Shown here in pieces: positions 46,071 through 54,903 of a DNA stretch of 64,000 nucleotides. The stretch is taken from contig CANHNJ010000004.1 of NCBI GenBank assembly GCA_947462105.1, forward strand, positions 56,765 through 120,764, given 5' to 3'. Position numbers and translations under genes: made by a program. The notes under the pieces were generated by a model. The model had not been told where the DNA came from and made no database searches. It was given only the letters and a program-made list of their open reading frames with translations. Position 1 is the stretch's first letter. The number at the start of each line of letters is the position of its first letter. The DNA comes from Alphaproteobacteria bacterium. GTDB lineage: Bacteria; Pseudomonadota; Alphaproteobacteria; Micropepsales; Micropepsaceae.

Positions 46071-46468
46071 GCGATTTTGCCGTCGATCCCGTCATCCTGT
46101 CGCTGACGCATCATGCGGTGGACTGGCCGCTCTGCCGCGTCTTTCTCCATGACGATGCCCGCTATGCCTGGTGCATGCTGGTGCCGCGCCGCGCCGGGGC
46201 AGTGGAGATCGCCGACCTGGCGTCCGCAGACCAGGCGCAGCTGATGCAGGAGATCGTGCGTCTGTCGAATGGGGTGCGGGGCATGGCGGCGGTCGAGAAG
46301 CTCAATGTCGGTGCCCTGGGCAACATGGTGCCGCAACTGCATGTGCATGTGATCGGGCGCCGCCGGGGCGATCCGGCCTGGCCGGGGCCGGTCTGGGGTC
46401 ACAGCCCGGCGGTACGCCACGATCCGGCGGAACTGGCCGCGAAACTGGCGCTGGTAAGGTCTTTTTAA
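46067..46468 (+). CDS. HIT-family nucleotide hydrolase/transferase
   Basis: 133 residues, GTG start overlapping the thiO stop (GTGA). The histidine triad is QLHVHVIGR near residue 110, preceded by WCMLVPRRAGAVEI and KLNVGALGNMV. HIT proteins cleave nucleotide-aminoacyl or dinucleoside polyphosphate bonds. Translational coupling with thiO suggests a conserved pairing but not a shared pathway that I can name. Confidence 0.87.
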   Translation: MSDFAVDPVILSLTHHAVDWPLCRVFLHDDARYAWCMLVPRRAGAVEIADLASADQAQLMQEIVRLSNGVRGMAAVEKLNVGALGNMVPQLHVHVIGRRRGDPAWPGPVWGHSPAVRHDPAELAAKLALVRSF

Positions 46469-46472
46469 CCAT
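46465..46472 (+). promoter_or_regulatory. CtrA half-site before the lytic transglycosylase gene
   Basis: TTAACCAT at 46465-46472 matches the alphaproteobacterial CtrA half-site. It overlaps the last codons of the HIT gene and lies 20 bp before the ATG at 46492. A half-site this close to the start is suggestive only. Confidence 0.35.
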
Positions 46473-46491
46473 AAGGGGAGAGTTTTGGCCC

Positions 46492-47331
46492 ATGAATTTG
46501 GGCGCACTCTCCCCGGAACGGGCCAATGTGGTCGCGGCGTTGCAGAACGCCGCCCAGCGCACCGGCTCGGACTTCAACTACCTGCTGGGCACCGCGATGC
46601 GGGAATCCAGCCTCAAGCCGCAGGCGCAGTCCGCGACCTCGTCGGCCACCGGCCTGTTCCAGTTCATCGAACAGACCTGGCTGGGGCTGGTGAAGGATCA
46701 CGGCGCCAGCCACGGCCTTGCCGCGCAGGCGAACGCGATCACACGGGGCTCCGATGGCCGCTATCGTGCCGGCGGTGACAAGGATGCGATCCTGGCGCTG
46801 CGCAAGGATGCCAACATCGCCGCACTGATGGCGGGCGAACATGCCAAGTCCACCAGTGCGACGCTGCAGAACGCGCTGGGCCGCCAGCCTTGCGGCGGCG
46901 AACTCTATGCCGCGCACTTCTTCGGGCCTGAAGCGGCCTGCAAGCTGATCAAGCTGGCCGAGAATAATCCGGGCATGAGCGCGGCGGCGCAATTTTCGGC
47001 CGCCGCGTCTGCCAACAAGACCGTCTTCTATCATGCCGATGGTTCGGCCAAGAGCGTGCGCGAAGTCTATGACTGGGCGCTGCGCCAGCCGGGCGGGGCA
47101 GACACGATCCGCAGCGCGCCGCTGGCGCCCGCCGCCGCGCCGCTGCAGCCGCAGAACCCGGTAGTGATGGCCGCGAAAATGGATTCGGAAATGCAGATGC
47201 TGCTGGCCAGCGTGTTGAACTGGCAGCCGCGCAGTTCCTTCAGCTTTGGCGGCGGCGAGGGCCCCAGCGCCAGCAACCTGTCCTTCGGCCCGGGCCTGTT
47301 GAACCTGCTGTCGGACGCCCGTGAGAGCTGA
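46492..47331 (+). CDS. lytic transglycosylase (SLT domain), probably flagellum- or envelope-linked
   Basis: 279 residues from the ATG at 46492, which has AGGGGAGAG upstream. SLT fold at residues 20-190: FNYLLGTAMRESSLKPQAQS with catalytic Glu38, SATGLFQFIEQTWLGLVKDH, and later YAAHFFGPEAACKLI. Cleaves peptidoglycan glycan chains, commonly to admit envelope machines. No signal peptide is obvious, as in some flagellar-type SLT proteins that are exported otherwise. Downstream are Hpt-like and CheY-like genes (opposite strand), a motility-flavoured neighbourhood. Confidence 0.83.
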   Translation: MNLGALSPERANVVAALQNAAQRTGSDFNYLLGTAMRESSLKPQAQSATSSATGLFQFIEQTWLGLVKDHGASHGLAAQANAITRGSDGRYRAGGDKDAILALRKDANIAALMAGEHAKSTSATLQNALGRQPCGGELYAAHFFGPEAACKLIKLAENNPGMSAAAQFSAAASANKTVFYHADGSAKSVREVYDWALRQPGGADTIRSAPLAPAAAPLQPQNPVVMAAKMDSEMQMLLASVLNWQPRSSFSFGGGEGPSASNLSFGPGLLNLLSDARES

Positions 47332-47334
47332 TTT

Positions 47335-47747
47335 CTATTTCTTGAGAAGCGCGCCGACCTGGGAATCCAGCTCGGCGATCAGCGCCAGCGCGATCCTGTC
47401 GGCAGCAGCGTGCCTTGTGGCGCTTCGCCTAGCATCTTGGTCAGCGAACCTGCGACGCGGCCCATCAGCGGAAAATCATAGGTCGCGGCCTGGCCCTTGA
47501 TGTCATGGGCGGTGCGCAGCAGCGCGGCGCGGCTGCCCGGATCGGCCTTGGCGGCATAGGCCTCGCGCGCGGCGGAAAGCGCGGTGATGCCATCGGCCGC
47601 CATGCCGGAGAAATCACCCTTGAGCGTCTCCATCGCCGCTTCGGCGCGCTTGATCGCGTTCATGTCGACGCCGCCAAAGCCGCCGCCAGCCTTGGCCTTG
47701 AGCATGTTGGGCGGCATGAAAAGTTCGATGGGTTGCTGGCGCGCCAT
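47335..47747 (-). pseudogene. Hpt-like histidine phosphotransfer protein, frameshifted near its C terminus
   Basis: The frame from 47747 codes about 112 residues of a helical protein with RTAHDIKGQAATYDF, the Hpt pattern, in which His81 would take the phosphoryl group. Near 47405-47425 the natural continuation moves to another frame: the current frame ends GTLLPTGSRWR, while the shifted frame gives ADRIALALIAELDSQVGALL and ends at 47335. One indel there would explain it. It lies 9 bp downstream of a CheY-like gene in the same operon, its likely phosphorelay partner. Sequencing error or recent mutation; the phosphotransfer site is intact. Confidence 0.7.
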
Positions 47748-47756
47748 GATCGCTCC

Positions 47757-48260
47757 TTATTCCGCAGCTTCCTTGGCGGCGCTGCGCCGCTCGGGGCCGC
47801 GATGTTCATCCTGGCGCCGGCGGCGGCAGGGACCGAAATAGACCGTGGTACGCACATAGGGGCGCGGATGCTCGATGATCGACGACAGGCGGGACATCAT
47901 CGTCTTCACCGAGACCGGCTTGGCGATGAACTCGTTGATGCCGGCATCGCGCGCCTGCATCACATGGTCCAGCGAGGTATGGCCCGTGAGCATGATCACC
48001 GGCACGAAGGGATTGGGCGAGGCGGGATTGGCGCGGATCATCTTCATCAGCTCGATGCCGGACATGCCTTCCATCACCCAGTCCAGGATGATGATGTCGG
48101 GATTGTGCTCGCGCAGGGATTCCCAGGTGGCTTCGCCGCTGGCGGCTTCAAAGATATGGACGACGCCGAACGCCTGCAGGATCGTGACCACGAGCTTGCG
48201 CATGTGGGCGTTGTCGTCCACCACCAGGATTTTCAGACGCTCGAAACGGTAGTCACTCAT
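47757..48260 (-). CDS. CheY-like single-domain response regulator with GP-RRRR tail
   Basis: 167 residues from MSDYRFERLKILVVDD at 48260. Receiver residues are intact: Asp15/Asp16 pair, phosphoacceptor Asp60 in IIILDWVMEG, Thr in VIMLTGHTS, Lys in FIAKPVS. The 40-residue tail has VRTTVYFGPCRRRRQDEH and GPERR, variants of the GPDRR motif of alphaproteobacterial receivers. The Hpt-like gene follows 9 bp downstream. Two TTAA motifs with 6-bp spacing lie about 50-60 bp upstream. A role in motility or stress signalling is inferred from context. Confidence 0.9.
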   Translation of the reverse strand: MSDYRFERLKILVVDDNAHMRKLVVTILQAFGVVHIFEAASGEATWESLREHNPDIIILDWVMEGMSGIELMKMIRANPASPNPFVPVIMLTGHTSLDHVMQARDAGINEFIAKPVSVKTMMSRLSSIIEHPRPYVRTTVYFGPCRRRRQDEHRGPERRSAAKEAAE

Positions 48261-48344
48261 AACCCGACCCCAGGCACGCACGCGCGCGTGCCACCCCGGC
48301 AGAATGGCTTAATGGGCGTTAACGCTGGGTGAAGGGGTGAGCCG

Positions 48345-48371
48345 GAAAAGCAATCGCCGGCAGGCGATTGC
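48345..48371 (-). terminator. intrinsic terminator after nadK
   Basis: On the minus strand GCAATCGCC-TGCC-GGCGATTGC forms a perfect 9-bp stem followed by TTTTCC. It lies 70 bp past the nadK stop and before the CheY-like gene, so that gene likely has its own promoter. Confidence 0.75.
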
Positions 48372-48440
48372 CCGGCGAACGCCCGGAGCGTAAGCGAAGG
48401 GCAGCGCGGCAAACTCAGATTTCCCGCCCTGCAAACGGCT

Positions 48441-49190
48441 TCAGTCGCTGAACTGCTCGGACAGGATGCGCTCGTCCAGATTGTGCCCCTTGTCATAGAG
48501 CATGGTCATGGCGATGGAGCGGTCCTCCTCGACATCCACCGCCGAGACCTCGCGGACTTCGCGGTCATCGGCCACGGCGCTCACCGGCCGCTTGGCGCTT
48601 TCCAGGATTTCGAAGCGTACCCGGGCGCGATGTGGCAGCAGCGCACCGCGCCAGCGGCGCGGGCGGAAGGCGGAGATTGGCGTCAGCGCCAGCAGGGCCG
48701 CGTCGATGGGCAGGATGGGGCCGTGCGCCGAGAGATTGTAGGCGGTGGAGCCGGCGGGCGTGGATACCAGCACGCCGTCGCAGATCAGTTCGGCGATGCG
48801 GGGACGCTCGTCCACCATGATGCGGATCTTGGCGGCCTGGCGGGTTTCGCGCAGCAGCGAGACTTCGTTGAAGGCCAGCGCCTCGACCACGCCGTCCCGG
48901 GTGTGCGCCTTCATTCGCAGGGGGTGCACGACGGCCTGCTCGGCGGCGGCCAGCCGCTCGGCCAGATCATCGACGCGGTATTCGTTCATCAGGAAACCGA
49001 CCGAGCCCAGATTCATGCCGTAGATCGGCTTGCCGCTGCCGACAAAGGCATGCAGCGTCTGCAGCATGAAGCCGTCGCCGCCCAGCGCCACGATGATGTC
49101 GGCGTCCTGGGGCCCGGAATCGGCATGGCGCTGGCGCAGCGCGGCAAGCGCATCGGCGGCGTCCGCAGTCGCGGTAAAGTGAAGTTTCAT
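48441..49190 (-). CDS. nadK: NAD kinase
   Basis: 249 residues from [18 protein letters not shown] at 49190. Phosphorylates NAD to NADP. Family motifs: [18 protein letters not shown] (GGDG), [14 protein letters not shown] (the NxGxxGFL-type segment), [10 protein letters not shown], and [18 protein letters not shown]. Compact alphaproteobacterial form without an N-terminal extension. A longer upstream frame is low-complexity and was rejected. Confidence 0.95.
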   Translation of the reverse strand: MKLHFTATADAADALAALRQRHADSGPQDADIIVALGGDGFMLQTLHAFVGSGKPIYGMNLGSVGFLMNEYRVDDLAERLAAAEQAVVHPLRMKAHTRDGVVEALAFNEVSLLRETRQAAKIRIMVDERPRIAELICDGVLVSTPAGSTAYNLSAHGPILPIDAALLALTPISAFRPRRWRGALLPHRARVRFEILESAKRPVSAVADDREVREVSAVDVEEDRSIAMTMLYDKGHNLDERILSEQFSD

Positions 49191-49227
49191 GCGGCGGTTG
49201 ATAGCATGCCCGGCAGGGCAGGTGAAA

Positions 49228-50328
49228 TCAGGCCTCGGCGCGGATCTGCTCCAGCGCCGTGGGGCGGGGCATGGCGAAGATCGCATCGGCCTCGGCCAGG
49301 TCGGCCGGGCTGAGCACGGCCTGGCCCGTGCGGGCCTGGCGCGAGAGGTTGAAGACGGTCGGGAAGACCGACTTGTCGATGCCGGCGGCGCGGCAGGCCA
49401 ACGCCACCAGGCGCGAACCATCGCGATAGAAGAAGGAGCGGAACGTCTCCAGCTCGACAGTGAGCAGGCGCGCGAAGGCGAGGTCGAAGAGGTCGATCTG
49501 GCCCTGGCTGAGCACGCGCATCAGGAATCCGGCCTTGAGCTGGCCGGAGGCGGCGAGCTTCTCGATCAGCTTCTGGGCGCTGTCTGGCGGCGGGTTCTTG
49601 TGAGTGGCGGGCTCGTTCTTGAGCACGGCGGTGGCGTCGGCCATGGCGGCATCGACGGTGCGCGGTGCGATGGCGTAGTTGGTCTTGATGTAGCTTTTCA
49701 GCGCGTCCGAAACCCAGTCGCACATCTTGGTGGCGAGCTGCGGCGGCAGGTCGGGGCGGCGCACCAGCGGTTCGGCCAGGCCGGTGATGGCGCGTGATTT
49801 TTCGACCAGCACATTGTAGGTGGTCTCGGAAATCTTGGCGGTGACGTTGCGCACCAGCGCCAGCAGCACGGATTCATGTTCGCAATTGGCCAGCGCGGCC
49901 GTTACCGGTTCGCCGATATGGGGGCGGCCGGCCACAGCTTCCTGGTGGGCAACGCCGGCTTCGGCGATCAGCTTGAGGACATCGGCTTCGGTCAGCAGCG
50001 GGCTGTGCAGGATCAGCGGGCGCGCGACTTCGATGGAATCGTCGACCAGCAGCAGGATCAGGTCGTGCGGCGCGGTGGTGTCTTCGGTCAGGCGCTGCGC
50101 CAGGGCGACGCGGATCGCCATTTCGACGTCGCGGGTGAGGCGGCGCAGGATATCGCGCATCAGTTCGCGCTCGCGGCTGTTCAGCCCGGCGCCCTGGATG
50201 CGGTAGAGCGAGGCGACGGCGAGGTAGATTTCCTCGCGGCTTGCGCCGCTCTGCGGATTGATGGCGAGCTGAGCCAGGCGGCTCATGTCGCTCATGTCGT
50301 GCGCGGTCAGACCCACAATGTGCCCCAT
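49228..50328 (-). CDS. DUF2336 domain protein
   Basis: 366 residues, all-helical, with HEAT-like repeated helices ([59 protein letters not shown]). This is the DUF2336 family, found in many alphaproteobacteria and often near motility or cell-cycle genes; the biochemical role is unknown. Starts at 50328, 50295 or 50286 are possible. A full CtrA-type box lies 35 bp upstream of the first. It is divergent from glpK. Confidence 0.8.
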   Translation of the reverse strand: MGHIVGLTAHDMSDMSRLAQLAINPQSGASREEIYLAVASLYRIQGAGLNSRERELMRDILRRLTRDVEMAIRVALAQRLTEDTTAPHDLILLLVDDSIEVARPLILHSPLLTEADVLKLIAEAGVAHQEAVAGRPHIGEPVTAALANCEHESVLLALVRNVTAKISETTYNVLVEKSRAITGLAEPLVRRPDLPPQLATKMCDWVSDALKSYIKTNYAIAPRTVDAAMADATAVLKNEPATHKNPPPDSAQKLIEKLAASGQLKAGFLMRVLSQGQIDLFDLAFARLLTVELETFRSFFYRDGSRLVALACRAAGIDKSVFPTVFNLSRQARTGQAVLSPADLAEADAIFAMPRPTALEQIRAEA

Positions 50329-50362
50329 GCCTGCTTGATCGTTTTTTCTAGCAGTAGGTGCC

Positions 50363-50377
50363 TTAACAGCGCGTTAA
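50363..50377. promoter_or_regulatory. full CtrA-type binding site (TTAA-N7-TTAA)
   Basis: TTAACAGCGCGTTAA: two TTAA half-sites exactly 7 bp apart, the full CtrA consensus spacing. It lies between the divergent DUF2336 gene (35 bp from its start) and glpK (26 bp from its start). DUF2336 as the target is the likelier reading because of its motility associations. Confidence 0.55.
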
Positions 50378-50402
50378 GTCTCTTGCCTGGGATGCGGCAA
50401 TC

Positions 50403-51881
50403 ATGTCCGCTAAGATGATGAAAATGCTTCTCGCCATCGACCAGGGCACCACCTCCAGCCGGGCGATCCTGTTTGACGCCAGGGCCCGGCCCAGGGCGAG
50501 CCATAGCGTGCCATTGCAGCAGGTTTATCCGGCCAGCGGCTGGGTCGAACATGACCCGGCGGAAATCTGGCGCGGCGTGGTCCGCTGCGTGCGCGCGGTG
50601 CTGAAAGGTGTGCCGCCGGGCAGGGTGGCCGGGCTGGGCGTCACCAACCAGCGCGAGACCAGCCTGATCTGGGATGCGCGCACCGGCAAGCCGCTGGCCA
50701 ACGCCATCGTCTGGCAGGACCGGCGCGGGGCCGCCCGCTGCGCCGCGCTGCGGGCGCAGGGCTGGGAGCCGAAGATCGCGCGCAAGACCGGGCTGCGGCT
50801 CGATCCCTATTTCTCGGCCACCAAGCTGGAATGGCTGCTGAAGACGATAAAGGGCGCCAAGGCCCGCGCGCAGCGCGGCGAGGTCCTGTTCGGCACCATC
50901 GATACCTGGCTGATCTGGAAGCTGACCGGCGGCGCGGTGCACGCCACCGATGTCACCAACGCGTCGCGCACCATGCTGTTCAATCTCAAGCGCCGCGACT
51001 GGGATGACGAACTCCTCGCCTTGTTCGGGGTGCCGCGCGCCATGCTGCCCAAGGTGCAGGACAGCGTCGCGGATTACGGCGTGACGACGCTGTTCGGTGC
51101 GCCGATCCCGATCCTGGGCGTGGCGGGCGACCAGCAGGCCGCCAGCTTCGGCCAGGCCTGTTTCCAGCCGGGCGATGTCAAGGCGACCTATGGCACGGGC
51201 TGTTTCGCGCTGGTCAACACCGGCAAGACGATCGCCAAATCGCACAGCCGGCTGCTGACGACCGCGCTGGCCGGCCATGACCATGCCATAGAAGGCAGCA
51301 TCTTCATCGCGGGCGCAGTGGTGCAATGGCTGCGCGACGAGCTGGGCGTGATCAAGTCCGCCGCCGGCAGCGAGACGCTGGCGTCAGGGGCAAGGCCGCT
51401 GCAGGGGCTGTATTTCGTGCCGGCTTTCACCGGCCTTGGCGCGCCCTATTGGGATGCGGACGCGCGCGGCGCCATCCTGGGCCTGACGCGCGACGCCGGG
51501 GCGGCGGAAATTGCCCGCGCGGCGCTGGATGCCGTCTGCTACCAGACCCGTGACCTTCTGGAAGCCATGAAGGCCGACATGGCGCGCGCCCGCATACGGT
51601 TGCGCGAACTGAAAGTGGATGGCGGCATGGTCGCCAATGACGGCTTCTGCCAGCGCCTTGCCGATCTCACCGGGCTGGCGGTGGCGCGTCCCCGCGTGAC
51701 CGAAACCACGGCGCTGGGGGCGGCGCTGCTGGCGGGACTGGGCGCCGGCATATTCCAGGATACCGCCCAGATCGCGCGACACTGGGCGCTGGACCAGCGC
51801 TTCACGCCGCGCATGAAACCGGCGCAGCGCGACAGCCTGTATGCGGGCTGGTTGGCCGCCGTGCGGCGCATCCGTTCCTGA
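50403..51881 (+). CDS. glpK: glycerol kinase
   Basis: 492 residues. FGGY-kinase landmarks: MLLAIDQGTTSSRAILFDAR, GWVEHDPAEIW, GVTNQRETSLIWD, IVWQDRRGA, DTWLIWKLTGG, GVAGDQQAASFGQACF, KATYGTGCFALVNTG, and ELKVDGGMVANDGFCQ. Phosphorylates glycerol to glycerol-3-phosphate. No glpF or glpD is adjacent. The start may be at 50403 or the ATGs a few codons on. The next gene is a broken glycosyltransferase. Confidence 0.95.
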   Translation: MSAKMMKMLLAIDQGTTSSRAILFDARARPRASHSVPLQQVYPASGWVEHDPAEIWRGVVRCVRAVLKGVPPGRVAGLGVTNQRETSLIWDARTGKPLANAIVWQDRRGAARCAALRAQGWEPKIARKTGLRLDPYFSATKLEWLLKTIKGAKARAQRGEVLFGTIDTWLIWKLTGGAVHATDVTNASRTMLFNLKRRDWDDELLALFGVPRAMLPKVQDSVADYGVTTLFGAPIPILGVAGDQQAASFGQACFQPGDVKATYGTGCFALVNTGKTIAKSHSRLLTTALAGHDHAIEGSIFIAGAVVQWLRDELGVIKSAAGSETLASGARPLQGLYFVPAFTGLGAPYWDADARGAILGLTRDAGAAEIARAALDAVCYQTRDLLEAMKADMARARIRLRELKVDGGMVANDGFCQRLADLTGLAVARPRVTETTALGAALLAGLGAGIFQDTAQIARHWALDQRFTPRMKPAQRDSLYAGWLAAVRRIRS

Positions 51882-52093
51882 ACCCGGCTGATATTCCGCG
51901 CGTATAGGGTTGGCTTCCGCAAGTATAGGTCCTGCCGTTTCCCCCCTTGTGGCGTGTGATTCGGTGCACCATAGTTTTCGCGCAACCGCACCAGCAATCC
52001 GGCGCGCGTTGAGGGTGCTGCGTTGCTTTCCAGACAAATTCAGACGTTCAACCGCGCGCGAAAATACGCTTCGCGCGGCAGAAGAAAATTTTC

Positions 52094-53359
52094 GTGGTGG
52101 TTGGGGCAGAAACATATCCGGGGCATGGCGCGGCATTCTGCCTGGTGCGGCTTTATCATTGCGATGGACGGGTCATCCGCACGGCGGATTCATCTGCGGA
52201 AAATTGCGCCTGGCTGCGGGCGCGCCATCGCGGCCTGTCGCTGCAATTCGTATCCGCCGCCGACGTGCGCGCGGCGATCCTGGCGACACAGCAATCGGCA
52301 TTGATCACCGAGGCGGTCTATGGCCTTGCCCGCCGCCTGCCGCACCTGTCCGCCCGCCATGTCCTGTCCCGGGGGCAGAAGATCGTCTTCCTCCTGCTGG
52401 CAGTAGGGCTTCTGCTCTGCGTACTGCGATGGCCGCTGGCGACGCTGCAGGCCCTTACCGCCTTTCTGGCGTTTGCCTTTGTCGTCAGCGGCCTGTTCCG
52501 GGTCGGGCTGGCCTGGCTCGGCGCTGGCGGTCCGCGCCGCGACCTGCCGCGCCCGCGCCATGCGCTGCCGCTTTACACCATCCTGGTGCCGCTCTACCGC
52601 TAGGCGAATGTGCTGCCGCGATTGTTGCAGGCCCTGCGCGCGCTCGATTATCCGGCGCAGCGTCTCGACATCAAGCTGGTGCTGGAAGCGGACGATGACG
52701 AGACCATTGCGGCGGCGCAGGCCTGCGGTGAAGGCTTCGAGATTATACGCGTTCCAGATCACGGCCCGCGCACCAAGCCCAAGGCGGCCAACTATGCGCT
52801 GCAATTCGCGCGCGGCGAATATCTGGTGATCTTTGACGCCGAGGACAGGCCCGAGTCCGACCAGTTGCTGAAGGCGGTGGCGGCTTTCCGCGCTGCGCCG
52901 CGCCAGCTTGCCTGCGTCCAGGCGCGGCTGAATTTATACAACACCGACCATAACTGGATGACCCGCATGTTCGCGCTGGATTATGCCCAGTGGTTCGACA
53001 TGCTGCTGCCGGGGCTGGATCGCTTCGGCGTGCCGATGCCGCTGGGTGGCACCTCCAACCATTTCCGCACCCAGGTGTTGCGCGATATCGGCGGCTGGGA
53101 TGCCTTCAATGTCACCGAGGACGCCGATATCGGCATTCGCTTGGCACAGCTCGGCTATTGCGTCTCGATGATCCCGTCTACCACCTATGAGGAAGCGCCC
53201 GCGTCGCTGGGGCCGTGGCTGCGGCAGCGGTCGCGCTGGCTCAAGGGCCATATGCAGACCTGGCTGGTGCATATGCGCGATCCCGTTGGCCTGTGGCGGC
53301 GCGGGCCCGGATCCTGGCGCAACAGGCGCAGCTCTAGCGCAGCGCCTGTCAGGAAGTAA
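52094..53359 (+). pseudogene. GT2-type membrane glycosyltransferase, split by TAG and cut short
   Basis: One frame runs 52094-53359 with an in-frame TAG at codon 170 (52601-52603), between PLYTILVPLYR and ANVLPRLLQALRALDYP; GAG to TAG would restore the usual PLYRE-N. Before it are a helical N-terminal domain and two membrane helices (KIVFLLLAVGLLLCVLRW). After it is a GT2 core: LVLEADDDETIAAAQACGEG, FDAEDRPESDQLLKAV, GGTSNHFRTQVLRDIGGWD, VTEDADIGIRLAQLGY, and QRSRWLKGHMQTW (QxxRW). Intact relatives continue with membrane helices; here the protein ends soon after RWLKG in an Arg/Ser-rich run, so the C terminus is also lost. Likely exopolysaccharide or glycan synthase, now broken. Confidence 0.78.
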
Positions 53360-53455
53360 TCGTGCTGGCAAGACGATTATTTCGGTTTGGGGAACTTGCG
53401 CGGGGGGCTTGAAACACCATCTTTACGCCGTGGACTTTGCCAGAAGGGGCAAACG

Positions 53456-54130
53456 ATGAAATTTGCGCGCAAGCTCATGGGGTTGGTGGCGGCTTTGGGC
53501 CTGGCTACCGTGCTGGCCGGTTGCGGCTACAACACCATTCCTACCCAGGACCAGGCGGTAAAGGCCCGCTGGGCCGATGTGCAGGCCGCCTATCAGCGCC
53601 GCGCCGACCTGATTCCCAATCTGGTGAACACCGTGGCGGCTTACGCCAAGCAGGAGCAGTCGGTGCTGGTGCAGGTGACGCAGGCCCGCGCCAGCGCGAC
53701 ACAGGTGAAGGTTGATGCCTCGACCATCACCGATCCGGAATCCTTTGCCCGCTACCAGGCGGCGCAGAACCAGTTGTCCGGCGTGCTGGGCCGCCTGCTG
53801 GCGATCAGCGAGGCCTATCCCGACCTGAAATCCAACACCAACTTCCTGGCGCTGCAGTCGCAACTGGAAGGCACCGAAAACCGCATCGAGATCGCGCGCC
53901 GCGACTATAATGGCGCGGTGCAGGAATATAACACCACGCTGGTGACCATCCCCGGCTCGCTCTGGGCGGCGACGCTGCAGAGTGGCTACAAGCAGGCGCA
54001 GCCCTTCAATGCGTCGGCGGCGGCACAGCAGGCGCCGACGGTGAACTTCAACAACAGCATGATGATGGCGCCGCAGCCGGGCGCGGCCCCGCAGGGCACG
54101 ATGGCCCCGCAGCCGCAGGCCAATCCCTGA
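53456..54130 (+). CDS. lemA: LemA-family protein
   Basis: 224 residues. N-terminal lipoprotein-type signal (LVAALGLATVLAGCGYN), then the LemA helical bundle: KARWADVQAAYQRRADLIPN, LVNTVAAYAKQEQSVL, YQAAQNQLSGVLGRLLAISE, YPDLKSNTNFLALQSQLEGT, ENRIEIARRDYNGAVQEYN. The C-terminal 30 residues are Gln/Ala/Pro-rich. LemA proteins are envelope proteins of poorly known function, very often followed by TPM-domain genes, as here. Confidence 0.92.
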   Translation: MKFARKLMGLVAALGLATVLAGCGYNTIPTQDQAVKARWADVQAAYQRRADLIPNLVNTVAAYAKQEQSVLVQVTQARASATQVKVDASTITDPESFARYQAAQNQLSGVLGRLLAISEAYPDLKSNTNFLALQSQLEGTENRIEIARRDYNGAVQEYNTTLVTIPGSLWAATLQSGYKQAQPFNASAAAQQAPTVNFNNSMMMAPQPGAAPQGTMAPQPQANP

Positions 54131-54135
54131 AGCTG

Positions 54136-54903
54136 ATGAAGGCGTTCTTCGCCGGATTTCTGGCCTTGATGGTCCTGGCGCTGCCCGTGCGGGCGGCGCC
54201 GGACTTTCCCGCGCTCACCGGGCGGGTGGTCGATGGCGCCAACATCCTGTCGCCTGCCACGGTACAGGCGCTGGATGGAAAGCTGGCCGGGCTGGAGAAA
54301 AGCAATTCGCGCCAGTTGGTCGTCGTCACCGTGCCGTCGCTGGGCGGCTACGAAATCTCCGACTATGGCTACCAGCTTGGCCGTCACTGGAAGATTGGCC
54401 AGGGCAAGTTCAACAATGGCACGCTGCTGATCGTTGCGCCCAATGAACGGCGCGTGCGCATCGAGGTCGGCTATGGCCTGGAGCCGATCCTCACCGACGC
54501 CTTCTCGTCCATCGTCATCAATACCAAGATCACGCCGCGCTTCCGCCAAAAGGATTTTGACGGCGGCGTCCTGGCGGGCGCCGATGCGCTGATCGAGCAG
54601 ATGTCGCTGGAGCCGTCGGAAGCCGAGAAGCGCGCCGCAGCGGCGGCGCAGCAGCTCAAGCGCGGTGGTGGTCAGGGCGACGGCAATGGCTTTGTCGCGG
54701 TGCTGCTGATCCTGGGCGTTCTGTTCTTCCTGTTCGGGCGCAACACCAGCCTGTGGCCGCTGCTGTTCGTGGCCGCCAGCTCCGGCCGGGGCGGCTCCTA
54801 TCGTGGCGGCGGCTGGGGCGGCGGTGGCGGTTTTGGCGGCGGCGGCGGTTTTGGCGGCGGCGGTGGCTCGTTCGGTGGCGGCGGCGCTTCGGGGGGCTGG
54901 TGA
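54136..54903 (+). CDS. TPM-domain membrane protein with Gly-rich tail (YgcG-like)
   Basis: 255 residues. Signal peptide (FFAGFLALMVLALPVRA-A), then a TPM domain at about 25-150 (PALTGRVVDGANILSPATVQ, RQLVVVTVPSLGGYEISDYG, NNGTLLIVAPNERRVRIEVG, GLEPILTDAFSSIVI). A membrane helix follows (VAVLLILGVLFFLFGR), and the end is Gly/Ser-rich. TPM proteins are linked to photosystem II repair in plants and to envelope maintenance in bacteria. It lies 5 bp after lemA and overlaps the next gene (TGATG). Confidence 0.88.
   Translation: MKAFFAGFLALMVLALPVRAAPDFPALTGRVVDGANILSPATVQALDGKLAGLEKSNSRQLVVVTVPSLGGYEISDYGYQLGRHWKIGQGKFNNGTLLIVAPNERRVRIEVGYGLEPILTDAFSSIVINTKITPRFRQKDFDGGVLAGADALIEQMSLEPSEAEKRAAAAAQQLKRGGGQGDGNGFVAVLLILGVLFFLFGRNTSLWPLLFVAASSGRGGSYRGGGWGGGGGFGGGGGFGGGGGSFGGGGASGGW

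Noticed and set aside
54780..54900. GGCGGC-rich repeats in the first TPM gene as a CRISPR or tandem repeat array
   Set aside because: They encode the Gly-rich tail common to YgcG-like TPM proteins and have no spacer structure.
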